Shown: positions 1-9,964 of the stretch, in pieces
Layout of the letters: each line of letters starts with the position of its first letter
Numbering within the stretch: position 1 is the stretch's first letter
NCBI GenBank assembly: GCA_029260115.1
Contig: JAJDDW010000063.1
Coordinates: 1 to 64,000, forward strand
Source: Phycisphaerae bacterium
Lineage (GTDB): Bacteria; Planctomycetota; Phycisphaerae; UBA1845
Length of the DNA: 64,000 bases
Reading direction: 5' to 3'
The notes under the pieces: generated by a model
What the model was told of the DNA's origin: nothing
The model's database searches: none
What the model saw: only the letters and a program-made list of their open reading frames with translations
Translations under genes and position numbers: made by a program

Positions 1-671
1 CTACCGCCACCTGAACCTCCGCCGGACCCACCACCGCTACCGCCACCTGATCCACCAGCAGGGACGCTGCCTGGCGAAAATGTTCCCTCGCTTGTCGTGA
101 TATTTTCAACATTGGAATAGTTGACCGTAAAGGATTCACCGCCGCCTAAATCTACGGCTAACGAGGATCCATTATCGCTAACTTGGCTGTTGTTATAACC
201 GCTTAGGTCTATCGTATCCCCAGCGCCTACGCCTCCGTCTACGGTAATGGTATCGCCGTTTTGAGCTCCGGTAAATTGAAAGGTGTCATTACCCTGACCA
301 CCATCCATACTATCATTACCACCACCGCTGATGAGCGTATCGCTACCGGTTCCACCGAAGAGTTGATCATTTCCCATTCCACCATCGAGGATGTCATCGT
401 GATTGTCACCATAGAGCATGTCGTCGCCGTCACCGCCGAATAGTTGATCGTCCTGGTTACCGCCGTGGAGTTCGTCGTTACCACCAAGTCCATCAGCAAT
501 ATCGTCCCCGTTAGTACCGGTAAAGACATCATCGCCACCTGTCGCATCGACCCATGTAGTCGATAGCAAGATGCGAGGCTCAAGCGCTTCTATCTTAAAC
601 GACGCCTTCTGTGGTTCAGGCTTGATGCTTTTTTTCGAACGTTTATTTCGTTTTTTGTTTTTCTTTGACAT
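1..671 (-). CDS. LEPR-XLL domain protein with RTX-like Ca-binding repeats (truncated by window start)
   Basis: Reading the minus strand from ATG at 671 gives MSKKNKKRNKRSKKSIKPEPQKASFKIEALEPRILLSTTWVDATGGDDVFTGTNGDD... with GGNDxLxGG/GGxGNDQLFGGTGSDTL repeats. It then becomes a Gly/Ser-rich stretch, open to base 1. Not in the ORF track because it has no stop inside the window. Confidence 0.85.
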   Translation of the reverse strand, partial: MSKKNKKRNKRSKKSIKPEPQKASFKIEALEPRILLSTTWVDATGGDDVFTGTNGDDIADGLGGNDELHGGNQDDQLFGGDGDDMLYGDNHDDILDGGMGNDQLFGGTGSDTLISGGGNDSMDGGQGNDTFQFTGAQNGDTITVDGGVGAGDTIDLSGYNNSQVSDNGSSLAVDLGGGESFTVNYSNVENITTSEGTFSPGSVPAGGSGGGSGGGSGGGSGGG

Positions 672-689
672 CTGTTAGTTTTTCCTTGT

Positions 690-1343
690 TTAGGCACCTA
701 TTGCTTGCGCAACCATTAAGCGATCTATGTCAAGATTTTCCCATTTAGAAATGCGATGTAGAAAATCTGTTAACGGTACGCGGTGTGTCCTTTTGCTCAT
801 CTCTGTCAGTTTTTGTGCCCAATCATGTAAAGCCTGGGCGTTCGCGTTTTTATCAGCCAGGAGTTTCCCAATAGTATGCCACCACGACGAAGTAGGTTCT
901 GCGAACTCGATGCGATAGCCTCGATCCATCGCGTAACCTACATATTGTCTTGTGTAATCACAGTTGTTGTTATCACTGTCTACCACGATGCGTGGCCAAC
1001 GAGCATCAACCGCCTTATTGAGACGCCCAAGATTCCATCTTCGTGCGCGGCCTAGCAAATCCCTCGACCAATTATATTTGGCCGGGTCATCGCCAACTTG
1101 CGTATAAAAGAATTCATCAAATTCGATGCGGATGCCATTTTCACCAACAAGCGTTTGACTGGTGTAGCTCTTACCACAGCTCGGCAGCCCGCGCATCAGA
1201 ATCATCACCCCAAGGCTGTCCGCGCCCGGCGTCATGCTACGTTCGTCAATCGTTGTTATGGTGTCTATCATGCTTTGCTTAAGTTGCCGGGACGATGCCC
1301 TGCTGTTGGATATTCCCAATCTAGCTAGCGTAATTCGATCCAA
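690..1343 (-). CDS. P-loop NTPase / polynucleotide kinase-like AAA protein
   Basis: Walker A-like MRGLPSCGKSYTSQTL and a kinase-like downstream region (IVVDSDNNNCDYTRQYVGYAMDRGY). True start may be an internal Met. Confidence 0.65.
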   Translation of the reverse strand: MDRITLARLGISNSRASSRQLKQSMIDTITTIDERSMTPGADSLGVMILMRGLPSCGKSYTSQTLVGENGIRIEFDEFFYTQVGDDPAKYNWSRDLLGRARRWNLGRLNKAVDARWPRIVVDSDNNNCDYTRQYVGYAMDRGYRIEFAEPTSSWWHTIGKLLADKNANAQALHDWAQKLTEMSKRTHRVPLTDFLHRISKWENLDIDRLMVAQAIGA

Positions 1344-1694
1344 CCTACGTCCTAGGCTCTCTCTATCAACGTCAAACGTATGAAGTTTGACAATCGCTGT
1401 AGTCGTTCACCTTGAATCTACAATTCAGACCTGTTAAGGACAAACGCGAATCACCCAGAGGGCTGTTTTCACGTTTCAATCAATTTGCTATAGAATATTC
1501 GGACGCATAATGTGGAATGTCTAATAACCAAATGAGTATGGTTAATGGACGCGGAGAGCGAGCCGCTGGCTTCAGCTTGCGCGGTATGAGAAGGGCGTGT
1601 TGTCGAAAATGAAAATGACGCTACATGTGAATATCAGACGCTATAATCCAGACGTGACACAAACGAATGTTTCGGCCGATGACCGGAGGACGAC

Positions 1695-2870
1695 GTGATG
1701 AACCAATATGCTAACGACACAAGCCAGCACAAAATAGACTATCCGGCTGCCACCAGAAGACGGGGTCCGGATTGGCTCACCATTAGCAGTATATGGGCCC
1801 TTGTTTTCGTCCTAGTATGGGCATTCGCTGGTGGCACAACTTCCTCACCGTTGCATAGCCCCAACGCAGAGCCTCGTCCCGTCACCGACCGAGGCGACTT
1901 GAACCGCGATGAGCAATCCACCATTGATGTATTCCGCGAGGCTTCGCCCTCCGTGGCCTATGTAATGACCAGCGACTTACAACGCACCCTCTTTGGCATG
2001 AACGTACACGAAATACCGCGGGGCACAGGTTCGGGATTTGTCTATGACAAAGCTGGCCACATCGTCACTAATTACCATGTCGTCATGGACGGGTCGCTAC
2101 TGAGGGTGAAGCTAGCCGACCAATCGGAATGGGAAGCTCGACTAGTGGGCGCGGAACATGACAAGGACATAGCCGTCCTTAAAATAGAAGCCCCGCCAGA
2201 ATTGCTCAAACCTATCTCCGTAGGTCAATCAGCTGGCCTGCTCGTGGGGCAAAAAGTACTCGCGATTGGTAACCCCTTTGGCTGGGACCAAACCTTAACC
2301 ACTGGGGTCGTCAGCGCGCTCGGGAGAGAGATACCATCGCTTACCGGACGCAAAATTCGCGATGTAATTCAAACGGATGCGGCAATCAATCCTGGAAACT
2401 CCGGCGGGCCTTTGCTGGACAGCGCCGGTAGACTGATAGGAGTCAACACCCAGATTAGCAGCCCGACAGGCGTTTCGGCAGGCATTGGGTTTGCGGTACC
2501 GGTTGATACGGTCAATGAGATCGTGCCCGACCTGATTCGATATGGCTACGTGAAAAAAGCCGGGCTAGGGGTTCAGCTTGCCCTGGATAGCAATATCAGG
2601 CGCTTCGGCCTACCGGGTCCGCTTATCGAGCAAGTTATGCCACACAAGGGTGCAGAAAAGGCCGGCCTGCGTGGTACGGAGATAGACGCCAGAGGATACA
2701 TCAGCCAACTTGGCGACGTCATCGTGAAAATCGATGGGCTTCGAGTGCAAAATCAGATTGAGCTAAATGATGCTCTAGATGGCAAGAAGGCCGGCGATAA
2801 AGTGCTAGTAACATATGTCCGCGACGAGTCTGTTCTTGATACCACGGTCGAGTTAGATGTGCTGCGATAA
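1695..2870 (+). CDS. HtrA/DegP-like S1C trypsin-like serine protease with PDZ domain
   Basis: N-terminal TM; NYHVV, DKDIAVLKI and GNSGGPL catalytic motifs; C-terminal PDZ-like region. Confidence 0.93.
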   Translation: MMNQYANDTSQHKIDYPAATRRRGPDWLTISSIWALVFVLVWAFAGGTTSSPLHSPNAEPRPVTDRGDLNRDEQSTIDVFREASPSVAYVMTSDLQRTLFGMNVHEIPRGTGSGFVYDKAGHIVTNYHVVMDGSLLRVKLADQSEWEARLVGAEHDKDIAVLKIEAPPELLKPISVGQSAGLLVGQKVLAIGNPFGWDQTLTTGVVSALGREIPSLTGRKIRDVIQTDAAINPGNSGGPLLDSAGRLIGVNTQISSPTGVSAGIGFAVPVDTVNEIVPDLIRYGYVKKAGLGVQLALDSNIRRFGLPGPLIEQVMPHKGAEKAGLRGTEIDARGYISQLGDVIVKIDGLRVQNQIELNDALDGKKAGDKVLVTYVRDESVLDTTVELDVLR

Positions 2871-3401
2871 TGCTGAGATCGCAAGTCGTTTCTGGTGCTT
2901 GAGTTACGACTAATCGACTGGGTTTACCAGTGTTATTGGGCAAGGAAAATCAATTATTAACACTAGCAAAACCAACGACTTAATATTGCCTAATATGACA
3001 GTTGGGCCACTGTATGGCGATCTTGACGCCACCCAATGTCACCTAAGCCCCCGATGCTACCTCAAGTAGTGTGCTTAGCCAGGCAGACTGCAAGATGTTG
3101 TACAGCCTGTGATATTTTCTAGTTTGTGTGGCAAATTCCTTCAAGCAAGATCAACAGCCCTGTCGATATTGAGAATGACGATAATATCGCTCGCGGGGCA
3201 TTAGATGGATCTGTTCCTCGCAGCGTTGATACCTCTGTTTCCACCCTTGGCACTTCACGGATGATGGCCGAAGTGAGGGCGGTTGGGTGCGGTGCCGTGG
3301 GTCTTTCGGACCTTGGTCCCGGTAGTCAGTACATATGCGATGCCGTGGCGTTGTCGCATAAGTATTTATGACTTGAAGCAGCGGGAAGGATGGAGCTGTA
3401 A

Positions 3402-3677
3402 GTGGCTGAAATTAACAACATTTCGAGCATTTTGCCGCCAGTAGTACCGGTACGAGAATCCTATCCTCAGGCAGTCGGTCAGCAATCGGCCGTTGGCGAG
3501 GTTAAGGATAACGTCGAGATTTCAGAGGCCGGACGGGCGTTGGCACGGGCTGAGGATGTATCAAGCTATCGCCGCGCACGAATCGAATCGGTTCGTCAGG
3601 AAATTGAGGCGGGGACATACGAAACCCCCGAACGTGTCCAAGGCACGATTGATCGATTACTTGCGCTGCTTCGCTAG
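3402..3677 (+). CDS. flgM: Flagellar biosynthesis anti-sigma factor FlgM-like
   Basis: GTG start; DNVEISEAGRALARAEDV...RIESVRQEIEAGTYETPERVQGTIDRLLALL matches the FlgM C-terminal pattern. Confidence 0.8.
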   Translation: MAEINNISSILPPVVPVRESYPQAVGQQSAVGEVKDNVEISEAGRALARAEDVSSYRRARIESVRQEIEAGTYETPERVQGTIDRLLALLR

Positions 3678-3840
3678 AAGCATTCCTTAAGGCATAAGAC
3701 ACCTTATAATTTATGAGTGCGAAGGGCTAAGTCGTGAAGTTTGCACGAAGCTTCCGACTGCGCTAGGGTAGCCTTGCGCGCTGAGGGCCAGAATGCTGGG
3801 GGTAATCATAATGATCGAGCTGCGCGGTGGAGCCTAACAT

Positions 3841-4518
3841 ATGCTGAAAGAAGCCACGCAACGCGAAGTAAATTTTAAGGGCCAAGCACGGTCTCAGTTT
3901 GATAACTGGGCGAACTCCTACGATCGATCGATCTTGCACCATTTTCTTTTTCGTCCGGGCTATATGCTCATGACCGAGGAGATCGCACGCTGGCATTGCG
4001 ATCGAGGTGGGGCGTTTGATCTGCTTGATATAGGCTGCGGCACGGGGGAGATGGCTAGCATCCTCGCGACGGGGGATTGGCCCGTAAATTATATCGGTCT
4101 TGATTATTCCCCGTCGATGTGCGCGACAGCCACCGATAAGGCGCGAGCTAGCGAGTGCCTAGACCGCGTCATCTTTGTTGGTGGTGATAGTGAGCATCTT
4201 CCGCTGGCTGATGCAAGCGTTGATTTTGTTATCTGTGCGAATTCTTTTCATCACTACCCGCATCAGCAAGCGGTCGTGTCAGACGTGTATCGCATATTAA
4301 AGCCAGGCGGACGCTTTGTGCTGGTCGATGGCTTTCGTGATAATGCATTGGGCTGGTTTGTGTTCGACGTGGCGATAACTCGGATCGAAAAGTCCGTGTA
4401 TCATGCGCCCTGGCCTGTGCTCGATAATTACTTTAAAACGGCCGGTTTTTCCAATATGTCTCGTCGTAAATGCAATATTCTATTCCCGCTACTCGCCACC
4501 ATTGGCGACAAGGTTTAA
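3841..4518 (+). CDS. Class I SAM-dependent methyltransferase
   Basis: LLDIGCGTGEMASIL motif I; FVICANSFHHYP; LKPGGRFVLVDGF. Confidence 0.88.
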   Translation: MLKEATQREVNFKGQARSQFDNWANSYDRSILHHFLFRPGYMLMTEEIARWHCDRGGAFDLLDIGCGTGEMASILATGDWPVNYIGLDYSPSMCATATDKARASECLDRVIFVGGDSEHLPLADASVDFVICANSFHHYPHQQAVVSDVYRILKPGGRFVLVDGFRDNALGWFVFDVAITRIEKSVYHAPWPVLDNYFKTAGFSNMSRRKCNILFPLLATIGDKV

Positions 4519-4984
4519 CCCTCTTGTAGGGCTACGTCGTAGACCTACCTATACCATGCCGCCTCGACCTGTATAAATGTTACAGCATCTGATTGTGATG
4601 TAGTCCGGCATGTTTATTTTGTTGATGGCAGCCGGGTGTGCGCGTCGCATAGTTGAGGCATGTCAACCATCTGCCAGTAGGCGTTCAGCGACATGCCCGA
4701 CCGGAATTTACCCCAGTCACCCAGCGGCGTATTCTTGTAACTCAGCTTTGATATTCGTTCAATTCGGACGTTAACAATTTATCCTACTTCATTATCGCGC
4801 TACACAATTTTTAGTGAAGCAATTGCGCTACATATATCTAGTTAGCGGACTCACAATTGGTCAGATCGTAGCTAAAGTTTCTGCTTGTCATCGCGCTGAA
4901 TTGTAAACTGCAATTGGTCCGGCAGGGTAGCATTCGGAGAGGAGCAAGCCGGGCGCGTCGCCGAATTGGGAGACGGAGAAAGCT

Positions 4985-5752
4985 ATGTCATATGTAGACT
5001 TGCAGTCAGCGCTACGAGAGTGGAGTTACGATCCGGAGCAGATTTCGGTTCGTAAGATTTTAGGAGCAGATGGCGAGGTGCGATTACAGATGCGCATCGA
5101 ACTAGGGATTATCCAAATGGAGACTGAGGGTCGGGCCGATGGTGCGCGCCCTCACGGTTGCAGTTCCCTACTCCAGTACCATCGTAAACGACTAGCCACG
5201 TATACCGAGCGAAATGGTACGTCGCTGGGTTTCGAGATCTCGCCGGAGGAGTGTTGCGAGCTTCGTACGGAAGCGTCGCTATACTATCGGCGATACATCG
5301 CCCTGTTTGTGTTGGAAGAGTTTGATAGCGTGACTGCGGATACGACCCATAGTCTTGACATATTCGACTTATGTCGCGACTACGCTGCAGATCTTGAGGA
5401 TCGCGTGGGGTTGGAATCATTTCGGTCATACGTGTTGATGATGGATGCGCGAGCCAGGGCGTACCATGCCTTAGCCGAGGATGAACCATCCAGCGCGCTC
5501 GCCCATATCAACCGTGGCATTTTGAATCTTCGCAACCACTTTGAATCTTTGGGTGATTACGAGTCCGTTGAGAACAGTGAAGAAATGAAGATGCTTCACT
5601 GTCTAGCTAGCGACCTTGCTTATCAGATGCCTAAGGACTCGTTGGTGGTGACCAGAAAAGCACTCAGAAGCGCGATTGAAAACGAACACTTTGAGGAAGC
5701 GGCTCGTCTGCACAATGAATTGCAGACTTTGCTCAAGCCAGAGGAAGGATAG
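4985..5752 (+). CDS. UvrB/UvrC (UVR) motif-containing protein
   Basis: C-terminal UVR-like motif RKALRSAIENEHFEEAARLHNELQTLL. Confidence 0.7.
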   Translation: MSYVDLQSALREWSYDPEQISVRKILGADGEVRLQMRIELGIIQMETEGRADGARPHGCSSLLQYHRKRLATYTERNGTSLGFEISPEECCELRTEASLYYRRYIALFVLEEFDSVTADTTHSLDIFDLCRDYAADLEDRVGLESFRSYVLMMDARARAYHALAEDEPSSALAHINRGILNLRNHFESLGDYESVENSEEMKMLHCLASDLAYQMPKDSLVVTRKALRSAIENEHFEEAARLHNELQTLLKPEEG

Positions 5753-5793
5753 CGAAGGCGTTCGTTTGCCAATATCCTGAATATCCGCATGAA

Positions 5794-5830
5794 GGGCGGG
5801 CCTGATTGATTCAGGCTCGCTCTTTTTTTT
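5794..5830 (+). terminator. Intrinsic terminator
   Basis: GGGCGGGCCTGA-TTGAT-TCAGGCTCGCTC hairpin followed by eight T, just after the 5752 stop. Confidence 0.75.
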
Positions 5831-6008
5831 GTCAAATCCTAAGACCGGGTAAGCTGATGCTGACCCAAGCCTAAAACCCTGCGACTCGGGGTTTCAGTTC
5901 AATCGCTACACAAATACTCGAAAATCTATAGAATCGTGTTGTCTACAGCGGGCGTATGGGCAGGGCAAAATGTAAATGTCTTTGCAAATGAAGTAAATTG
6001 ATCCGGCT

Positions 6009-7583
6009 GTGATTCAATACCTACAGCGGGTATGTGTCACGCGGTTAGGAGTAGAGATGCAAAATCGAGTTATTCTAAAATTAAACTTCGGGGCTTCTCG
6101 CATGTCAACGATGATGTGCCGCCGAGGTTTATCAGCGTGCTGTTGGCTGGTATGTATGAGCGGGGTGCTGCTGACTGCGCCCGGTATGGTCTTGGCGAAG
6201 GATGCCACTTCGCGGAAGGCTATTTCGATTAAACATGAATATCAAACGACGGCTATCAAAATTATAGATGCTGCGATGGCCAGCAATGAAGTTTGGGACA
6301 AGATGGAGGCACTTTGTCTAGATATTGGTCACCGTCTCAGCGGTTCACCGCAACTTGACCAGGCAATTGCTTGGGCTGCTAACGCGATGAAGGCCGATGG
6401 TCAGCAAAATGTCCACACCGAAGCAGTCATGGTCCCTCGTTGGGTGCGCGGGCAAGAGTCTGCAACCATGATCGCCCCCCGGCACGAGCGCTTAGCTATG
6501 TTGGGGTTGGGCGGTTCTGTTGGCACGCCGGAAAAAGGTATTACCGCGCAAGTTGTCGTTGCGGATAATGAGGATGAGATGAATGCGCTGGGTGAAGCGG
6601 TCAAGGGTAAGATCGTGCTATTTAATCAGGCCATGCCAGCCTACACTTTGGAGCATGGATCGGGGTATGGCACGGGGGTTTATTTCCGAACGCACGGGGC
6701 AAGGCTCGCGGCGAAGTTGGGCGCGGTGGCTGTGCTGGTGCGCTCAGCCACGGCGAAGAGTTTACGCTCCCCGCACACCGGCGCGATGCGCTATGGCGAT
6801 GCCGAGGTGAAGATACCAGCCGCAGCGATTTCCCTGGAAGATACGAACACGATTGTGCGCCTCGTGAAACGTGGTGTTGCTGTTCGTGTCAACATGATGA
6901 TGGCTGCGAAAAACCATCCTGATGCTGAGTCCGCGAATGTGATCGGCGAATTGGTTGGGGCCACGAATCCTGAAGAGATTGTGGTGATCGGTGGCCATAT
7001 CGATTCTTGGGATGTAGGTCACGGGGCCCATGATGACGGGGCGGGGTGCGTCATGGCTATGGAAGCAATCAATGTCTTGCGTAAGTTGAATCTTCGGCCT
7101 CGCCGCACGATTCGTGTTGTTTTGTGGACGAATGAAGAGAACGGTTTAGCCGGCGGTAAGGCGTACGCTAAACAACATGCCGCAGAGTTGTCACACCATG
7201 TGGCGGCCATTGAATCGGATAGCGGCGCTTTTGCCCCGCGCGGATATTCTGTTGATTGCGAAGACGAATCCCATGAAGCCATCGCGGCGGCGCAGTTGAA
7301 GGAGATCATAAGCCTCATGCAATCGTTGGGGACGCTGGAGGCTAAAGTGGGCGGTTCCGGGGCGGATGTGAGTCCAATGAAGCCGGCTGGCGTAGTGCTC
7401 ATGGGGCACCGCGTAGAAGGATCGACCTACTTCGATTATCATCACACACTGGCTGACACGCTGGACAAAGTTGATCCGAAACTTCTTTCGCAAAACGTCG
7501 CCGCTATGGCGACCATGGCTTACATCCTTGCGGACATGCCAGACCGGCTGGGGACCACTTCCATGCCGATGGGCACGGAATGA
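6009..7583 (+). CDS. M28 family metallopeptidase (PA domain, carboxypeptidase Q-like)
   Basis: Signal peptide; GGHIDSWDVGHGAHDDGAG, WTNEENGLAGG, DYHHTLADTLDKVD metal-binding motifs. An internal start (e.g. near 6057 or 6102) is plausible. Confidence 0.88.
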   Translation: MIQYLQRVCVTRLGVEMQNRVILKLNFGASRMSTMMCRRGLSACCWLVCMSGVLLTAPGMVLAKDATSRKAISIKHEYQTTAIKIIDAAMASNEVWDKMEALCLDIGHRLSGSPQLDQAIAWAANAMKADGQQNVHTEAVMVPRWVRGQESATMIAPRHERLAMLGLGGSVGTPEKGITAQVVVADNEDEMNALGEAVKGKIVLFNQAMPAYTLEHGSGYGTGVYFRTHGARLAAKLGAVAVLVRSATAKSLRSPHTGAMRYGDAEVKIPAAAISLEDTNTIVRLVKRGVAVRVNMMMAAKNHPDAESANVIGELVGATNPEEIVVIGGHIDSWDVGHGAHDDGAGCVMAMEAINVLRKLNLRPRRTIRVVLWTNEENGLAGGKAYAKQHAAELSHHVAAIESDSGAFAPRGYSVDCEDESHEAIAAAQLKEIISLMQSLGTLEAKVGGSGADVSPMKPAGVVLMGHRVEGSTYFDYHHTLADTLDKVDPKLLSQNVAAMATMAYILADMPDRLGTTSMPMGTE

Positions 7584-7592
7584 GTGTGATGG

Positions 7593-8834
7593 ATGCTTGA
7601 TCTTGTCATAAAAAATATCGGCGAATTGGTGATTGTCCCGCGCGGGCCAATTGGAGGCCGATCTATGCACGAAGTGGCCACCATCAGCCAAGCGGCGCTC
7701 GTCGTGCAAGATGGACGCATTGCTTGGTTTGGGCCTGAAACGAATTTGGAATCCCCCAGAGAGTGCCATACGGTTGACGCTAAAGGTGGCTGCATAATTC
7801 CAGGCTTGATAGATTGCCATACCCACACCGTCTTTGCAGGGACGCGTGAAGGTGAGTTTGTAAAACGCTTGCAGGGAAAAGCTTATGCCCAGATTGCCGA
7901 AGAAGGCGGTGGTATTCGCGTTTCTGTCGAAGCGGTCCGTGGCGCGAGTTGTGAAGCGCTTATCGAACTGACATTACCGCGATTGCAGCGCATGCTGCTA
8001 GGTGGCGTGACGACTGTTGAGATTAAAAGCGGATACGGGCTTACCGTCGACGATGAGTTGAAAATGTTGGAAGCGGTGGCGCGACTTAAATCATTTCAGC
8101 CAATTGAACTGGTGGGGACGTATTTAGCTGCCCACACGACGCCGCGCGAATTTGCAGATCGGCCCGATGCGTATCTCGACCTTATCCTGGACGACACGGT
8201 TCTATCGCGGGTGCGCGATGAGAATTTAGCCGAGTTTTGCGATGTATTTTGCGAGCGGACGGCTTTTTCGGTAGAGCAGTCGCGCCGCGTGCTGGAAACG
8301 GCTAAGCGGTACAACCTCAGGCCAAAATTGCACGCTGATCAGATTACGCAAATCGGCGCATCGATCCTAGCGGGCGAAGTTGGCGCTATCTCAGCCGACC
8401 ATTTGGAAACGATTCACGACGCAGGCATTGCCGCGCTAGCCAAGGCAGGGTCGGTGGCGGTGCTGTTGCCGGCGTGCTCGTTTTTTCTGGGTGTAGAGCA
8501 GGCTCCGGCGCGGCGGATGTTAGAGGCCAATTTACCAGTGGCTATTGCCACGGACTACAACCCGGGTTCGTCTATGGTCGAATCGCTACCCTTAACGCTG
8601 GGAATCGCTTGTACGCAGATGAAAATGACCCCTACAGAGGTTCTAGTCGCTGCAACGGCCAACGCGGCTGCTGCGATTGACCGGCATGACACGGTTGGGG
8701 CGATTGAAGTGGGCATGCAGGCCGACCTTCTAGTGCTGGATGTGCCCAATCATCATCGATGGATGTATGAACTCGGACGCAATTGTGTCCGATTAGTTAT
8801 AAAGAAGGGTGAGGTTGTCGTTGGCGAAGCGTAG
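7593..8834 (+). CDS. hutI: Imidazolonepropionase
   Basis: IPGLIDCHTHTVFAGTREGEF, GGGIRVSVEAVR, KLHADQ, ATDYNPGSS. Confidence 0.93.
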   Translation: MLDLVIKNIGELVIVPRGPIGGRSMHEVATISQAALVVQDGRIAWFGPETNLESPRECHTVDAKGGCIIPGLIDCHTHTVFAGTREGEFVKRLQGKAYAQIAEEGGGIRVSVEAVRGASCEALIELTLPRLQRMLLGGVTTVEIKSGYGLTVDDELKMLEAVARLKSFQPIELVGTYLAAHTTPREFADRPDAYLDLILDDTVLSRVRDENLAEFCDVFCERTAFSVEQSRRVLETAKRYNLRPKLHADQITQIGASILAGEVGAISADHLETIHDAGIAALAKAGSVAVLLPACSFFLGVEQAPARRMLEANLPVAIATDYNPGSSMVESLPLTLGIACTQMKMTPTEVLVAATANAAAAIDRHDTVGAIEVGMQADLLVLDVPNHHRWMYELGRNCVRLVIKKGEVVVGEA

Positions 8835-8893
8835 TGTGTTGATATGCATATAGCTTTAATGAGCGCATAGCTTGTTGTAAAGGCGTAGCTTGA

Positions 8894-9859
8894 ATGTCTG
8901 ATTTGAGAGATCAACGTGTCGTGGTTACGGGTGGCGCGGGATTTCTCGGTCGGGCTGTATGTCGTCAATTGGAAACGTATGCAATCAAAGAAGTTTTTGT
9001 CCCACGATCAAGCGAGTTTGATTTGACGCGGGCGGATCATGTCTCGCGATTGTTCGACCACGCCAAGCCTGATGTCGTGATTCACTTAGCGGCGGATGTC
9101 GGGGGAATCGGTGCCAATCGATTGCACCCTGGCCGATTTTTCTACGCCAACTTAGCTATGGGTTTGCATCTGATCGAACAGGCACGCCTTAGCCAAATCA
9201 AGAAATTTGTGCAAATCGGCACCGTCTGTAGCTATCCCAAGTATTGCCCTACACCGTTTCAAGAGAACGCGCTGTGGGATGGCTATCCGGAGGAGACTAA
9301 CGCGCCGTATGGGGTCGCTAAGCGAGCGTTGGGGGTAATGTTGGACGCGTACCATCGCGAGTTTGGCCTAGACTCACTGATGCTTATCCCGGTAAATCTT
9401 TATGGGCCTGGCGATAATTTCGACCCGCAGTCATCACATGTCATTCCGGCGCTAATTCGCAAATTTTGCGATGCTGTTGCCCAAGGTCTGAGCGAAGTGA
9501 CCTGTTGGGGTACTGGTCAGGTGAGTCGCGAGTTTCTTTATGTGGAAGATGCTGCTGAGGCGGTTGTCGGCGCTAGTGACCAGTTGAGTACGACGGAGGC
9601 TGTAAACTTGGGCACAGGCCGGGAAATTCGGATCGCTGATCTAGCTGCGATGATTGCGGATATATGCGGGTTCACAGGACGCATTGTCTGGGATGCGACC
9701 CAACCTGACGGTCAGCCTCGACGACAGCTCGACACCTCGCGGGCAGAGAAGCTGTTCTCCTGGCAGGCGAAAACCTCGCTAGAAGTGGGGCTTCGAGAGA
9801 CTATTTCCTGGTGGCAAAAGAAAAACGCCCTTTGTCTCCCAGCCATAACCGCCGAGTAA
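8894..9859 (+). CDS. fcl: GDP-L-fucose synthase family NAD-dependent epimerase
   Basis: VTGGAGFLG; AADVGGIGANRLHPGRF; GTVCSYPKYCPTPFQE; NAPYGVAKRALG. Confidence 0.88.
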   Translation: MSDLRDQRVVVTGGAGFLGRAVCRQLETYAIKEVFVPRSSEFDLTRADHVSRLFDHAKPDVVIHLAADVGGIGANRLHPGRFFYANLAMGLHLIEQARLSQIKKFVQIGTVCSYPKYCPTPFQENALWDGYPEETNAPYGVAKRALGVMLDAYHREFGLDSLMLIPVNLYGPGDNFDPQSSHVIPALIRKFCDAVAQGLSEVTCWGTGQVSREFLYVEDAAEAVVGASDQLSTTEAVNLGTGREIRIADLAAMIADICGFTGRIVWDATQPDGQPRRQLDTSRAEKLFSWQAKTSLEVGLRETISWWQKKNALCLPAITAE

Positions 9860-9964
9860 CGATTGCGGTTGTCTCGAATTGTCTGAAAATAGCCAATTCG
9901 CTTGCATTGTCATTACAAACTAAGACTCACTTTCAACTTGCTTCGTTTACCGTAGAGAAATAGA

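Noticed and set aside
3126-3371. 81-aa plus-strand ORF upstream of flgM
   Set aside because: No recognisable domain or clear RBS; could be leader or non-coding DNA, not supported enough to call.
7191-7826. 211-aa minus-strand ORF
   Set aside because: Antisense to the M28 peptidase and hutI genes, both clearly coding on the plus strand.
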